A stretch of DNA of 5,081 nucleotides from Paludibacteraceae bacterium (GTDB lineage: Bacteria; Bacteroidota; Bacteroidia; Bacteroidales; Paludibacteraceae): contig JAGCMZ010000148.1 of NCBI GenBank assembly GCA_017646225.1, positions 1 to 5,081 of the forward strand, read 5' to 3'. The translations under genes and the position numbers were made by a program. The notes beneath the pieces were generated by a model, which ran no database searches, was not told the DNA's origin, and saw nothing but the letters and a program-made list of their open reading frames with translations. Positions 1-5,081 of this stretch are shown here, in pieces; position 1 is the stretch's first letter, and the number at the start of each line of letters is the position of its first letter.

Positions 1-19
1 AGCACCCGAAGTACTTTAA
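1..19 (+). CDS. rplN: 50S ribosomal protein L14, C-terminal end (partial)
   Basis: The first complete codons (from base 2) read Ala-Pro-Glu-Val-Leu followed by TAA at 17-19. This matches the very conserved end of bacterial L14 (SLAPEVL). L14 is a large-subunit protein at the subunit interface that binds 23S rRNA and contacts L19. The identification rests on five residues plus position: rplN directly precedes rplX in bacterial spc operons, and the next gene here is rplX, 20 bases downstream. The rest of the gene lies outside the window. Confidence 0.85.
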
Positions 20-39
20 TTCGAAAAAACAATTCAGAG

Positions 40-354
40 ATGACAAAGTTACACATCAAAAAAGGTGATACCGTCTATGTAAACGCAGGCGATGACAAAG
101 GTAAAATCGCTCGCGTTTTGGAAGTGCAAGTTGAAAAACAACGCGCTATCGTAGAAGGTGTTAATATGGTATCAAAACATACCAAACCTAATGCAAAAAG
201 TCCACAAGGTGGCATTGTGAAAAAAGAAGCTCCCATTCACATCTCTAACCTAAACGTAGTAGACAAAAACAACAAACCTACTCGTATCGGTCGTAAAAAA
301 GTGGATGGCAAATCAGTGCGTTACGCTAAAACAACAGGGGAGGAAATTAAATAA
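40..354 (+). CDS. rplX: 50S ribosomal protein L24
   Basis: L24 is an assembly-initiating protein of the large subunit that binds the 5' part of 23S rRNA and ends near the exit of the peptide tunnel. The 104-residue product has the usual family length. A KOW motif lies near the N-terminus (about residues 6-33), with [16 protein letters not shown] at 7-22. The conserved blocks [13 protein letters not shown] (38-50) and [14 protein letters not shown] (57-70) follow, then PTRIGRK (80-86) in the C-terminal part. The ATG at 40 gives the expected N-terminus. Its leader is A-rich and has no Shine-Dalgarno sequence. The stop TAA (352-354) shares its last A with the rplE start, so translation of the two genes is probably coupled. 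Confidence 0.98.
   Translation: MTKLHIKKGDTVYVNAGDDKGKIARVLEVQVEKQRAIVEGVNMVSKHTKPNAKSPQGGIVKKEAPIHISNLNVVDKNNKPTRIGRKKVDGKSVRYAKTTGEEIK
337..343 (+). promoter_or_regulatory. Shine-Dalgarno site of rplE
   Basis: GGGGAGG lies within the last codons of rplX, and its GGAGG core (339-343) ends 10 bases before the rplE ATG at 354. It could pair with the CCUCC of the 16S rRNA tail. Most other starts in this window lack such a site, so it stands out. As it is also coding sequence (Gly-Glu-Glu), part of the match may come from protein constraint, but GGG GAG GAA is only one of several ways to encode those residues. Confidence 0.6.
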
Positions 355-896
355 TGAATACCGCTAGTTTAAAGAAAGATTACGTAGAACGCATTGCTCC
401 CGCTTTGATGAAACAATTTGGTTACAAATCGAGCATGCAAGTGCCCGTTTTGGAAAAAATTGTTTTGAACCAAGGTTTAGGTGCAGCAGTTGCAGACAAA
501 AAAATCATCGAAATTGCTATCAACGAAATGACCGCAATTTCTGGCCAAAAAGCTGTAGCAACTTATTCGAAAAAAGACATTTCGAACTTCAAGTTGCGTA
601 AAAAAATGCCTATTGGTGTATGTGTTACCCTTCGTCGCGATCAAATGTACGAATTCCTAGAAAAATTGGTACGCGTTGCATTGCCTCGTATCCGCGACTT
701 TAAAGGTATCAACAGCAAAATGGATGGCCGTGGAAATTATACCTTTGGTATCCAAGAACAAATTATTTTCCCAGAAATCAACATCGACGCTGTTTCTAAA
801 ATCATGGGTATGAACATTACCTTTGTTACTTCGGCTAAAACCGACGAAGAAGCTTATGCTTTGTTGAAAGAATTTGGTTTACCCTTTAAAAAATAA
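354..896 (+). CDS. rplE: 50S ribosomal protein L5
   Basis: L5 binds 5S rRNA and, with L18, carries it into the central protuberance of the large subunit, where it also contacts S13 and the P-site tRNA. The 180-residue product has the usual length. Recognisable blocks are KIVLNQGLG (35-43), the [16 protein letters not shown] signature region (80-95), [19 protein letters not shown] (116-134) and the C-terminal [18 protein letters not shown] (154-171), ending FGLPFKK. The ATG overlaps the rplX stop by one base (TAATG), and a GGGGAGG sequence precedes it, so both coupling and direct initiation are possible. In E. coli, S8 represses the spc operon by binding mRNA around this start. I could not recognise an S8 target here by eye. 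Confidence 0.98.
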   Translation: MNTASLKKDYVERIAPALMKQFGYKSSMQVPVLEKIVLNQGLGAAVADKKIIEIAINEMTAISGQKAVATYSKKDISNFKLRKKMPIGVCVTLRRDQMYEFLEKLVRVALPRIRDFKGINSKMDGRGNYTFGIQEQIIFPEINIDAVSKIMGMNITFVTSAKTDEEAYALLKEFGLPFKK

Positions 897-906
897 GGAA
901 TAGATT

Positions 907-1176
907 ATGGCAAAAGAATCAATGAAAGCCCGCGAGGTGAAAAGAGCAAAATTAGTTGCCAAATTTGCTGCTAAAAGAGAACAACTTAAAGCAGAAGGCA
1001 ATTATGAAGCTTTGCAAGCTCTTCCTAAAAATGCCTCTCCGGTTAGATTACACAACCGTTGCAAAATCACTGGTCGTCCTAAAGGTTATATGCGTGTATT
1101 TGGATTGTCTCGTATCCAATTCCGCGAAATGGCTTCTAAAGGCTTGATCCCAGGTGTTAAAAAAGCAAGCTGGTAA
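907..1176 (+). CDS. rpsN: 30S ribosomal protein S14 (C- type, no zinc site)
   Basis: S14 sits in the head of the small subunit next to S3 and S10 and binds the 3' domain of 16S rRNA. The product has 89 residues, the length of the long, zinc-independent form. Only one cysteine is present (Cys52), so the paired CxxC zinc motifs of the short form are absent. The family signature [20 protein letters not shown] spans 47-66, continuing LSRIQFRE to 74, and the protein ends in KKASW, as is typical. The N-terminal half is a basic, helical arm. The gene starts 10 bases after rplE. AAGGAA at 895-900, partly inside the rplE stop codon, lies six bases before the ATG and may act as a weak Shine-Dalgarno site. 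Confidence 0.98.
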   Translation: MAKESMKAREVKRAKLVAKFAAKREQLKAEGNYEALQALPKNASPVRLHNRCKITGRPKGYMRVFGLSRIQFREMASKGLIPGVKKASW

Positions 1177-1212
1177 TCAAAAAATAAACAAAAGAAAGTA
1201 TAACTAAATATT

Positions 1213-1229
1213 GTCAGGGCAGTCCTGAT
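1213..1229 (+). promoter_or_regulatory. Small hairpin in the rpsN-rpsH gap, before the rpsH start
   Basis: Bases 1213-1219 can pair with 1223-1229 (GTCAGGG with TCCTGAT) around the loop CAG. This makes seven pairs: five Watson-Crick pairs flanked by a G-U pair at each end. It lies in the 71-base gap 1177-1247, the longest in the window, and ends 18 bases before the rpsH ATG. An A-rich stretch precedes it. A T-rich run broken by AA pairs (1229-1242) follows. It could be an mRNA processing point, a leaky attenuator or a ribosomal-protein binding element, or it may have no function. No known motif was recognised. The pairing is seen directly, and any role is inference. Confidence 0.35.
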
Positions 1230-1247
1230 TAATTTAATTTTTAACTT

Positions 1248-1643
1248 ATGACAGATCCAATAGCAGATTATTTGACGCGTTTGCGCAATGCAATCAAAGC
1301 TGGCCACAAAGTAGTGGAGGTTCCTGCGTCAAATTTGAAAAAAGAACTTACCAAGATCTTGTTTGAACAAGGATATATCTTGAACTACAAGTTCGAAGAA
1401 GATGGTCCTCAAGGTACCATCAAAGTGGCTTTGAAATATGACAAAGCCGGTAAAGTAAACGCTATTAAAAAATTACAGCGTGTATCTACTCCAGGTTTGC
1501 GTAAATATGCAAGCCATAAAGATCTCCCACGTGTATTGAACGGTTTGGGAATCGCCATCATTTCTACCTCTAAAGGTGTAATGACCGACAAAGAAGCTCG
1601 CGAATTGAACGTGGGTGGTGAAGTATTGTGTTATGTTTATTAA
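1248..1643 (+). CDS. rpsH: 30S ribosomal protein S8
   Basis: S8 is a primary binder of the central domain of 16S rRNA (helix 21) and organises the small-subunit platform. In E. coli it is also the translational repressor of the spc operon. The 131-residue length is normal. The N-terminal domain opens with [14 protein letters not shown] (2-15). The middle carries [14 protein letters not shown] (77-90). The C-terminal rRNA-binding domain has [20 protein letters not shown] (101-120), then GGEVLCYVY at the end. STSKG (106-110) is the usual RNA-contact loop. The final Tyr, where many bacteria have Trp, is common in Bacteroidota as I recall. The start has no Shine-Dalgarno sequence, only an A/T-rich leader behind the hairpin at 1213-1229. 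Confidence 0.98.
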   Translation: MTDPIADYLTRLRNAIKAGHKVVEVPASNLKKELTKILFEQGYILNYKFEEDGPQGTIKVALKYDKAGKVNAIKKLQRVSTPGLRKYASHKDLPRVLNGLGIAIISTSKGVMTDKEARELNVGGEVLCYVY

Positions 1644-1645
1644 TT

Positions 1646-1652
1646 GAGGAGG
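1646..1652 (+). promoter_or_regulatory. Shine-Dalgarno site of rplF
   Basis: GAGGAGG lies between the rpsH stop (1641-1643) and the rplF ATG at 1661, with eight bases of spacing. This is a near-ideal Shine-Dalgarno position and sequence. It lies in non-coding bases, so protein constraint does not explain it. It also settles the rplF start: an in-frame GTG at 1628 would put the site inside the gene and add eleven residues that match nothing in L6. Confidence 0.75.
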
Positions 1653-1660
1653 ATAGAAAG

Positions 1661-2215
1661 ATGTCTAGAATTGGAAAATTACCTATCAGCATACCTGCCG
1701 GTGTAACAGTTACTGTTTCTGGCAATGAAGTGGCCGTTAAAGGTCCTAAAGGTGAGTTGAAACAAACTATCAATCCTATTATTTCTGTAGAAGTAAACGG
1801 TAACGAAATTGTTTGTACTCGCCCAAATGACGAAAAACAAACCAAAGCTATGCACGGTTTGTACCGCGTTTTGATTAACAACATGGTAGTAGGTGTATCA
1901 CAAGGCTACAAACAAACTCTTGAATTGGTTGGTGTAGGTTATCGTGTATCTAACCAAGGTCAAGTAATTGAGTTTGCTTTGGGTTATACCCACAACATTT
2001 TCTTGAAACTTCCCAACGAAGTTAAAGTTGAAACTAAGAGCGAAAGAAACCAAAACCCTCTTGTTATCTTAGAAAGCTGTGACAAACAATTGTTGGGTCA
2101 AGTTTGTGCAAAAATTCGTTCGTTCCGCAAACCTGAACCTTACAAAGGAAAAGGTATTAAGTTCGTAGGCGAACAAATTCGTAGAAAAGCTGGTAAATCA
2201 GCAGGTGCCAAATAA
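1661..2215 (+). CDS. rplF: 50S ribosomal protein L6
   Basis: L6 binds 23S rRNA near the sarcin-ricin loop and the base of the L7/L12 stalk, where translation factors dock. The 184-residue product fits the family. It has the two tandem L6 alpha-beta domains. The first opens with SRIGKLPISIPAG (2-14) and contains VKGPKGEL (26-33). The second begins around YKQTLELVGVGYRV (83-96) and ends with the PEPYKGKGIKF signature (158-168) and a basic tail. The ATG at 1661 was preferred to an upstream in-frame GTG at 1628, because SRIGK directly after Met is the conserved N-terminus and a strong GAGGAGG site sits eight bases upstream. The gene begins 17 bases after the rpsH stop. Confidence 0.98.
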   Translation: MSRIGKLPISIPAGVTVTVSGNEVAVKGPKGELKQTINPIISVEVNGNEIVCTRPNDEKQTKAMHGLYRVLINNMVVGVSQGYKQTLELVGVGYRVSNQGQVIEFALGYTHNIFLKLPNEVKVETKSERNQNPLVILESCDKQLLGQVCAKIRSFRKPEPYKGKGIKFVGEQIRRKAGKSAGAK

Positions 2216-2231
2216 TTAAAAACGCAACGTC

Positions 2232-2588
2232 ATGACAGATAAAATAGCAAGAAGATTAAAAATTAAAGCTGGTGTCCGTGGTAAAATTTCGGGCACCGCT
2301 GAAAGACCTCGTATGTCAGTGTTCAGAAGCAATAGCCAAATCTATGTGCAATTGATTGACGACACTGCTGCTAATGGTTCAGGTAAAACTTTGTTGGCTG
2401 AATCTTCGGTTGGTATCAAAGAAAAAATGACCAAAACCGAAAAATCGGCTAAAGTTGGCGAAATGATTGCTAAAAAAGCAATCGCAGCTGGTATCGAAAC
2501 CGTAGTATTTGACCGTAACGGTTTCTTGTATCATGGTCGAGTTAAAGAAGTGGCAGAAGCCGCTCGTAAAGCAGGACTTAAATTTTAA
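2232..2588 (+). CDS. rplR: 50S ribosomal protein L18
   Basis: L18 binds 5S rRNA and works with L5 to attach it to the large subunit. The 118-residue product has the usual length. A basic N-terminal tail ([17 protein letters not shown], 6-22) leads into [20 protein letters not shown] (25-44). The C-terminal core carries [20 protein letters not shown] (91-110) and ends AARKAGLKF. Both blocks are the most conserved parts of the family. The gap from rplF is 16 bases, with no Shine-Dalgarno sequence, and the start is ATG-ACA as in rpsH. L6-L18-S5 is the standard order. Confidence 0.98.
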   Translation: MTDKIARRLKIKAGVRGKISGTAERPRMSVFRSNSQIYVQLIDDTAANGSGKTLLAESSVGIKEKMTKTEKSAKVGEMIAKKAIAAGIETVVFDRNGFLYHGRVKEVAEAARKAGLKF

Positions 2589-2593
2589 GTATT

Positions 2594-3115
2594 ATGGCAG
2601 ATAAAAATAACAAAGTAAGATTAACGAACGAAAGTGAGTTAAAAGATAGATTAGTAGCCATTAATCGTGTTACTAAGGTTACCAAAGGTGGCCGTACCTT
2701 TACCTTTGCTGCTATCGTTGTTGTAGGTAACGAAGACGGTATCGTAGGTTGGGGTCTTGGTAAAGCCGGTGAAGTAACAGCTGCCATCGCTAAAGCCGTT
2801 GAGTCAGCTAAGAAAAACTTGATCAAAGTTCCAGTATTGAAAGGAACCATTCCTCACGAACAAACTGCACGTTTCAGCGGTTCTGAAGTATTCATCAAAC
2901 CTGCAACCACTGGTACTGGTGTTAAAGCGGGTGGTGCTATGCGTGCTGTATTGGAAAGTGTTGGTATTACCGACGTATTGGCTAAGTCTAAAGGTTCTTC
3001 GAACCCTCACAACTTGGTAAAAGCCACTATTTTGGCTCTATCTGAATTAAGAGACGCTTATACCGTTGCTCAACAACGTGGTGTTTCTATGGAAAAAGTG
3101 TTCACCGGTAAATAA
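2594..3115 (+). CDS. rpsE: 30S ribosomal protein S5
   Basis: S5 lies on the solvent side of the small subunit near the mRNA entry site and helps translational accuracy. The 173-residue length is normal. The N-terminal double-stranded-RNA-binding-like domain contains [20 protein letters not shown] (23-42), then [19 protein letters not shown] (43-61). The loop holding KGG (31-33) is the region where spectinomycin-resistance changes occur in other bacteria, and it looks intact here. The C-terminal domain carries [19 protein letters not shown] (107-125) and [14 protein letters not shown] (132-145). The gene follows rplR after only five bases and has no Shine-Dalgarno sequence, so re-initiation or coupling is likely. 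Confidence 0.98.
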   Translation: MADKNNKVRLTNESELKDRLVAINRVTKVTKGGRTFTFAAIVVVGNEDGIVGWGLGKAGEVTAAIAKAVESAKKNLIKVPVLKGTIPHEQTARFSGSEVFIKPATTGTGVKAGGAMRAVLESVGITDVLAKSKGSSNPHNLVKATILALSELRDAYTVAQQRGVSMEKVFTGK

Positions 3116-3123
3116 TTAATACG

Positions 3124-3300
3124 ATGGCAACAATTAAAGTTAAACAAGTAAAGAGTCGCATTGGCGCTCCTATCGACCAAAAAAGAACGTTGGATGCCCT
3201 AGGTTTAAGAAAATTGAACTCGGTGGTAGAAAAAGAAGATACCCCACAAATTTTGGGTATGATCAACAAAGTTAAACACTTGGTTGTAGTTGTGAAATAA
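3124..3300 (+). CDS. rpmD: 50S ribosomal protein L30
   Basis: This short gene encodes 58 residues beginning [16 protein letters not shown] and ending HLVVVVK before TAA at 3298-3300. L30 is a small beta-alpha-beta protein on the large subunit. Family features are the first strand IKVKQVKS (4-11), the turn with [15 protein letters not shown] (21-35), and the closing helix and strand [14 protein letters not shown] (43-56). L30 is one of the ribosomal proteins that some bacterial lineages have lost. Here it is complete and in its usual place between S5 and L15. The gap from rpsE is eight bases, with no Shine-Dalgarno sequence. Confidence 0.96.
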   Translation: MATIKVKQVKSRIGAPIDQKRTLDALGLRKLNSVVEKEDTPQILGMINKVKHLVVVVK

Positions 3301-3328
3301 TTCTTTTTACATTTAAACAAAAAGAGAC

Positions 3329-3775
3329 ATGGATTTAAGTAATTTGAAACCTGCAGAAGGTTCTGTAAAAATACGTAAAAGAGTAGGTCGTGGTTCTGGT
3401 TCTGGTTTGGGCGGTACCTCTACTCGTGGTCATAAAGGTGCTAAATCTCGCTCTGGTTATTCGAGAAAGATTGGTTTTGAAGGTGGTCAAATGCCTATGC
3501 AACGTCGTTTGCCTAAATTTGGCTTCAAAAACATCAACCGTGTAGAGTATAAAGCCATTAACTTGTCTGTATTGCAAGAGTTAGCTACTGCTAAAAATCT
3601 AGAAAAAGTTTCTGTTTCTGATTTGGTAGAAGCTGGTTATATCTCTTCAAAACAATTGGTTAAAATTTTGGCCAAAGGTGAGTTAACTGCGAAACTAGAA
3701 GTAAGCGCACACGCTTTCTCTAAAGCAGCCATCGAAGCCATCGAAAAAGCCGGTGGTAGTGTGGTAACATTATAA
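3329..3775 (+). CDS. rplO: 50S ribosomal protein L15
   Basis: L15 is a late-assembling large-subunit protein with a long extended N-terminal arm reaching into 23S rRNA. The 148-residue length is typical. The arm is glycine- and arginine-rich, with KRVGRGSGSGLGGTSTRGHK (17-36) and then EGGQMPMQRRLPKFGF (51-66). The C-terminal globular domain contains the family signature from K112 (KILAKGELTAKLEVSAHAFS, 112-131) through AIEAIEKAGG to about residue 143. The 28-base gap after rpmD contains a T-rich stretch and then AAACAAAAAGAGAC just before the ATG, with no clear Shine-Dalgarno sequence. secY follows nine bases downstream. Confidence 0.98.
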   Translation: MDLSNLKPAEGSVKIRKRVGRGSGSGLGGTSTRGHKGAKSRSGYSRKIGFEGGQMPMQRRLPKFGFKNINRVEYKAINLSVLQELATAKNLEKVSVSDLVEAGYISSKQLVKILAKGELTAKLEVSAHAFSKAAIEAIEKAGGSVVTL

Positions 3776-3784
3776 TTCGTTACT

Positions 3785-5081
3785 ATGAAAAAATTCATTG
3801 AAACAATACAAAACATCTTTAAGATTGAAGAATTGCGAGGCCGCTTGCTTACTACATTCTTTTTTGTAGTAATCTATCGTTTGGGTTCGTATATTGTTCT
3901 ACCTGGTGTAGATGTAGCCCGTTTGAACGAAATGGGCTCGTCTGCAGACAGTGGCTTGATGATGTTGTTGGATATGTTCTCGGGTGGTGCATTCTCGAAT
4001 GCATCTATCTTTGCGTTAGGTATCATGCCATACATTACGGCATCGATTGTTGTGCAATTGTTGGGTATGGCTATCCCATACTTCCAAAAATTGCAACGCG
4101 AAGGCGAGAGCGGCCGTCGTAAAATGGACCAAATAACCCGTTATTTGACGGTGTTGTTGTTGATGTTCCAAGGTCCAGCCTATTTGTTATCGTTAAAATA
4201 TCAAGTAGCTGACGCGCTTCCACAAGGCAACTTCTTCATGATCACTTCTACCTTAATCTTGGCTGCAGGCAGTATGTTTGTGCTTTGGTTAGGTGAACGC
4301 ATTACCGATAAAGGTATTGGAAACGGTGTGTCATTTATCATCATGGTGGGTATTATTGCTCGCTTCCCTCGTTCGTTGATGGGCGAATTTATGTCGCGTT
4401 TGAACGAATCTGCAGGTGGTTTGGTGATGTTCTTGGCAGAAATCGTATTCTTGCTATTGGTAATTGCTGCTAGCATTTTGTTGGTACAAGGTGTTCGTAA
4501 AGTTCCAGTGCAATATGCAAAACGCATTGTTGGTAATCAACAATATGGTGGTGTTCGTCAATACATCCCATTAAAAGTGAATGCTGCAGGTGTAATGCCT
4601 ATCATTTTTGCACAAGCATTGATGTTAATTCCAACTTCTTTGTCAGGTTTTTTTGCATCTGACGGAAATGTTAGTAACTTTGCACTCGCATTTATGAATA
4701 TTAATGGTTTTTGGTATAACTTTGTATTCTTCATTTTGATTATTGCGTTTACGTATTTCTATACAGCAGTAACCATGAACCCCACTCAAATGGCGGAACA
4801 CATGAAGATGAACAATGGTTTTATACCTGGTGTTAAACCTGGTAAAAAAACAGCTGAATACCTAGATACCATCATGTCGCGTATTACATTACCTGGATCT
4901 ATTTTCTTGGGTATTGTAGCGATTATGCCTGCGTTTGCAGGAGTGTTTGGTGTAAGCCAATCGTTCGCTCAATTCTTTGGCGGAACTTCATTGTTGATTA
5001 TGGTAGGTGTAGTTCTTGACACCTTGCAACAAGTTGAAAGCCATTTGTTGAATCGTCACTATGACGGTTTGATGAGCAGTG
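3785..5081 (+). CDS. secY: Protein translocase channel subunit SecY (3' end cut off)
   Basis: SecY forms the inner-membrane channel through which unfolded proteins are exported or inserted, working with SecE, SecG and SecA. The visible 432 residues start MKKFIETIQNIFKIEELRGR. Ten hydrophobic segments can be placed, roughly at 22-40, 58-75 (short plug helix) plus 77-97, 118-138, 152-170, 181-196, 214-235, 267-290, 309-331, 369-388 and 399-415. Two family signatures are clear: ASIFALGIMPYITASIVVQL (73-92) and LWLGERITDKGIGNGVSF (167-184). The cytosolic loops used by SecA and the ribosome are at 234-260 and 331-368. The second holds GFIPGVKPGKKT (345-356), with Lys351 where many bacteria have a conserved Arg. 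Sequence stops after HYDGLMSS, close to the normal C-terminus, so probably only about 10-20 residues are missing. The start has no Shine-Dalgarno sequence. Confidence 0.98.
   Translation, partial: MKKFIETIQNIFKIEELRGRLLTTFFFVVIYRLGSYIVLPGVDVARLNEMGSSADSGLMMLLDMFSGGAFSNASIFALGIMPYITASIVVQLLGMAIPYFQKLQREGESGRRKMDQITRYLTVLLLMFQGPAYLLSLKYQVADALPQGNFFMITSTLILAAGSMFVLWLGERITDKGIGNGVSFIIMVGIIARFPRSLMGEFMSRLNESAGGLVMFLAEIVFLLLVIAASILLVQGVRKVPVQYAKRIVGNQQYGGVRQYIPLKVNAAGVMPIIFAQALMLIPTSLSGFFASDGNVSNFALAFMNINGFWYNFVFFILIIAFTYFYTAVTMNPTQMAEHMKMNNGFIPGVKPGKKTAEYLDTIMSRITLPGSIFLGIVAIMPAFAGVFGVSQSFAQFFGGTSLLIMVGVVLDTLQQVESHLLNRHYDGLMSS

Noticed and set aside
956..1147. Second-frame open frame of 63 codons inside rpsN
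   Set aside because: It overlaps the highly conserved S14 frame entirely, and the protein resembles nothing known.
1229..1242. Rho-independent terminator after rpsN
   Set aside because: The stem is short, with five Watson-Crick pairs, and the following T run is interrupted by AA twice. The downstream genes belong to the same conserved operon.
1086..1307. Reverse-strand open frame of 73 codons across the rpsN end and rpsH start
   Set aside because: It lies antisense to two clear ribosomal-protein genes, resembles no family I know and has no initiation signal. It is a shadow of coding sequence.
1628..1660. Possible upstream GTG start adding 11 residues to L6
   Set aside because: The extra residues match no L6, they overlap the rpsH end, and the ATG at 1661 has a well-placed Shine-Dalgarno site and the conserved N-terminus.
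1570..1884. Reverse-strand open frame of 104 codons across rpsH and rplF
   Set aside because: It is antisense to conserved genes, and its composition is explained by the codon pattern of the + strand.
2576..2590. Inverted repeat ACTTAA-ATT-TTAAGT over the rplR stop codon
   Set aside because: The stem is all A/T except one pair, the loop is three bases, and half of it is fixed by the conserved end of L18. It would barely be stable as RNA.
3308..3315. TACATTTA, close to the Bacteroidota -7 promoter element TAnnTTTG, before rplO
   Set aside because: The final G is missing, no good TTTG element lies at the right distance upstream, and an internal promoter there is not expected. One near-match in A/T-rich DNA is weak evidence.
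4201..4527. Reverse-strand open frame of 108 codons inside secY
   Set aside because: It is fully antisense to the conserved SecY coding region, and the product has no recognisable domain.

Overview
The window is a piece of a chromosomal ribosomal-protein operon, equivalent to the spc operon, and every gene is on the + strand. The order is rplN (last codons only), rplX, rplE, rpsN, rpsH, rplF, rplR, rpsE, rpmD, rplO, secY (cut by the window end). This is the classical bacterial order with no insertion, loss or rearrangement. The source is most likely a member of the Bacteroidota. The DNA is fairly A/T-rich, most starts have A/T-rich leaders without a Shine-Dalgarno (SD) sequence, and the proteins have Bacteroidota-like features: S8 ending in CYVY, SecY with GVKPGKK in a cytosolic loop, and C- type S14. 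I cannot place it more finely with confidence.

Layout. Bases 1-19 are the end of L14. Bases 40-1176 hold L24, L5 and S14, closely packed, with the L24 stop and L5 start sharing one base. A 71-base gap follows, the longest in the window. It has an A-rich first half, then a small hairpin and a T-rich stretch just before rpsH. Bases 1248-3300 hold S8, L6, L18, S5 and L30 with gaps of 5-17 bases. L15 (3329-3775) and SecY (from 3785) close the window. No gene-free stretch exceeds 71 bases. No RNA gene, mobile element, CRISPR array, internal terminator or convincing promoter was seen.

The genes work as one transcription unit. Six large-subunit proteins (L24, L5, L6, L18, L30, L15, plus the L14 end) and three small-subunit proteins (S14, S8, S5) are made together with the SecY channel, so ribosome supply and membrane protein export are co-expressed. 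All ten complete stop codons are TAA. In secY the leucine codons are mainly TTG and TTA and none is CTG, as expected for highly expressed genes biased by their own genome.

I found no undescribed system. The points worth a second look are modest: strong SD sequences before rplE and rplF in a lineage that mostly does without them, the hairpin before rpsH, and a lysine in SecY where most bacteria have a conserved arginine.
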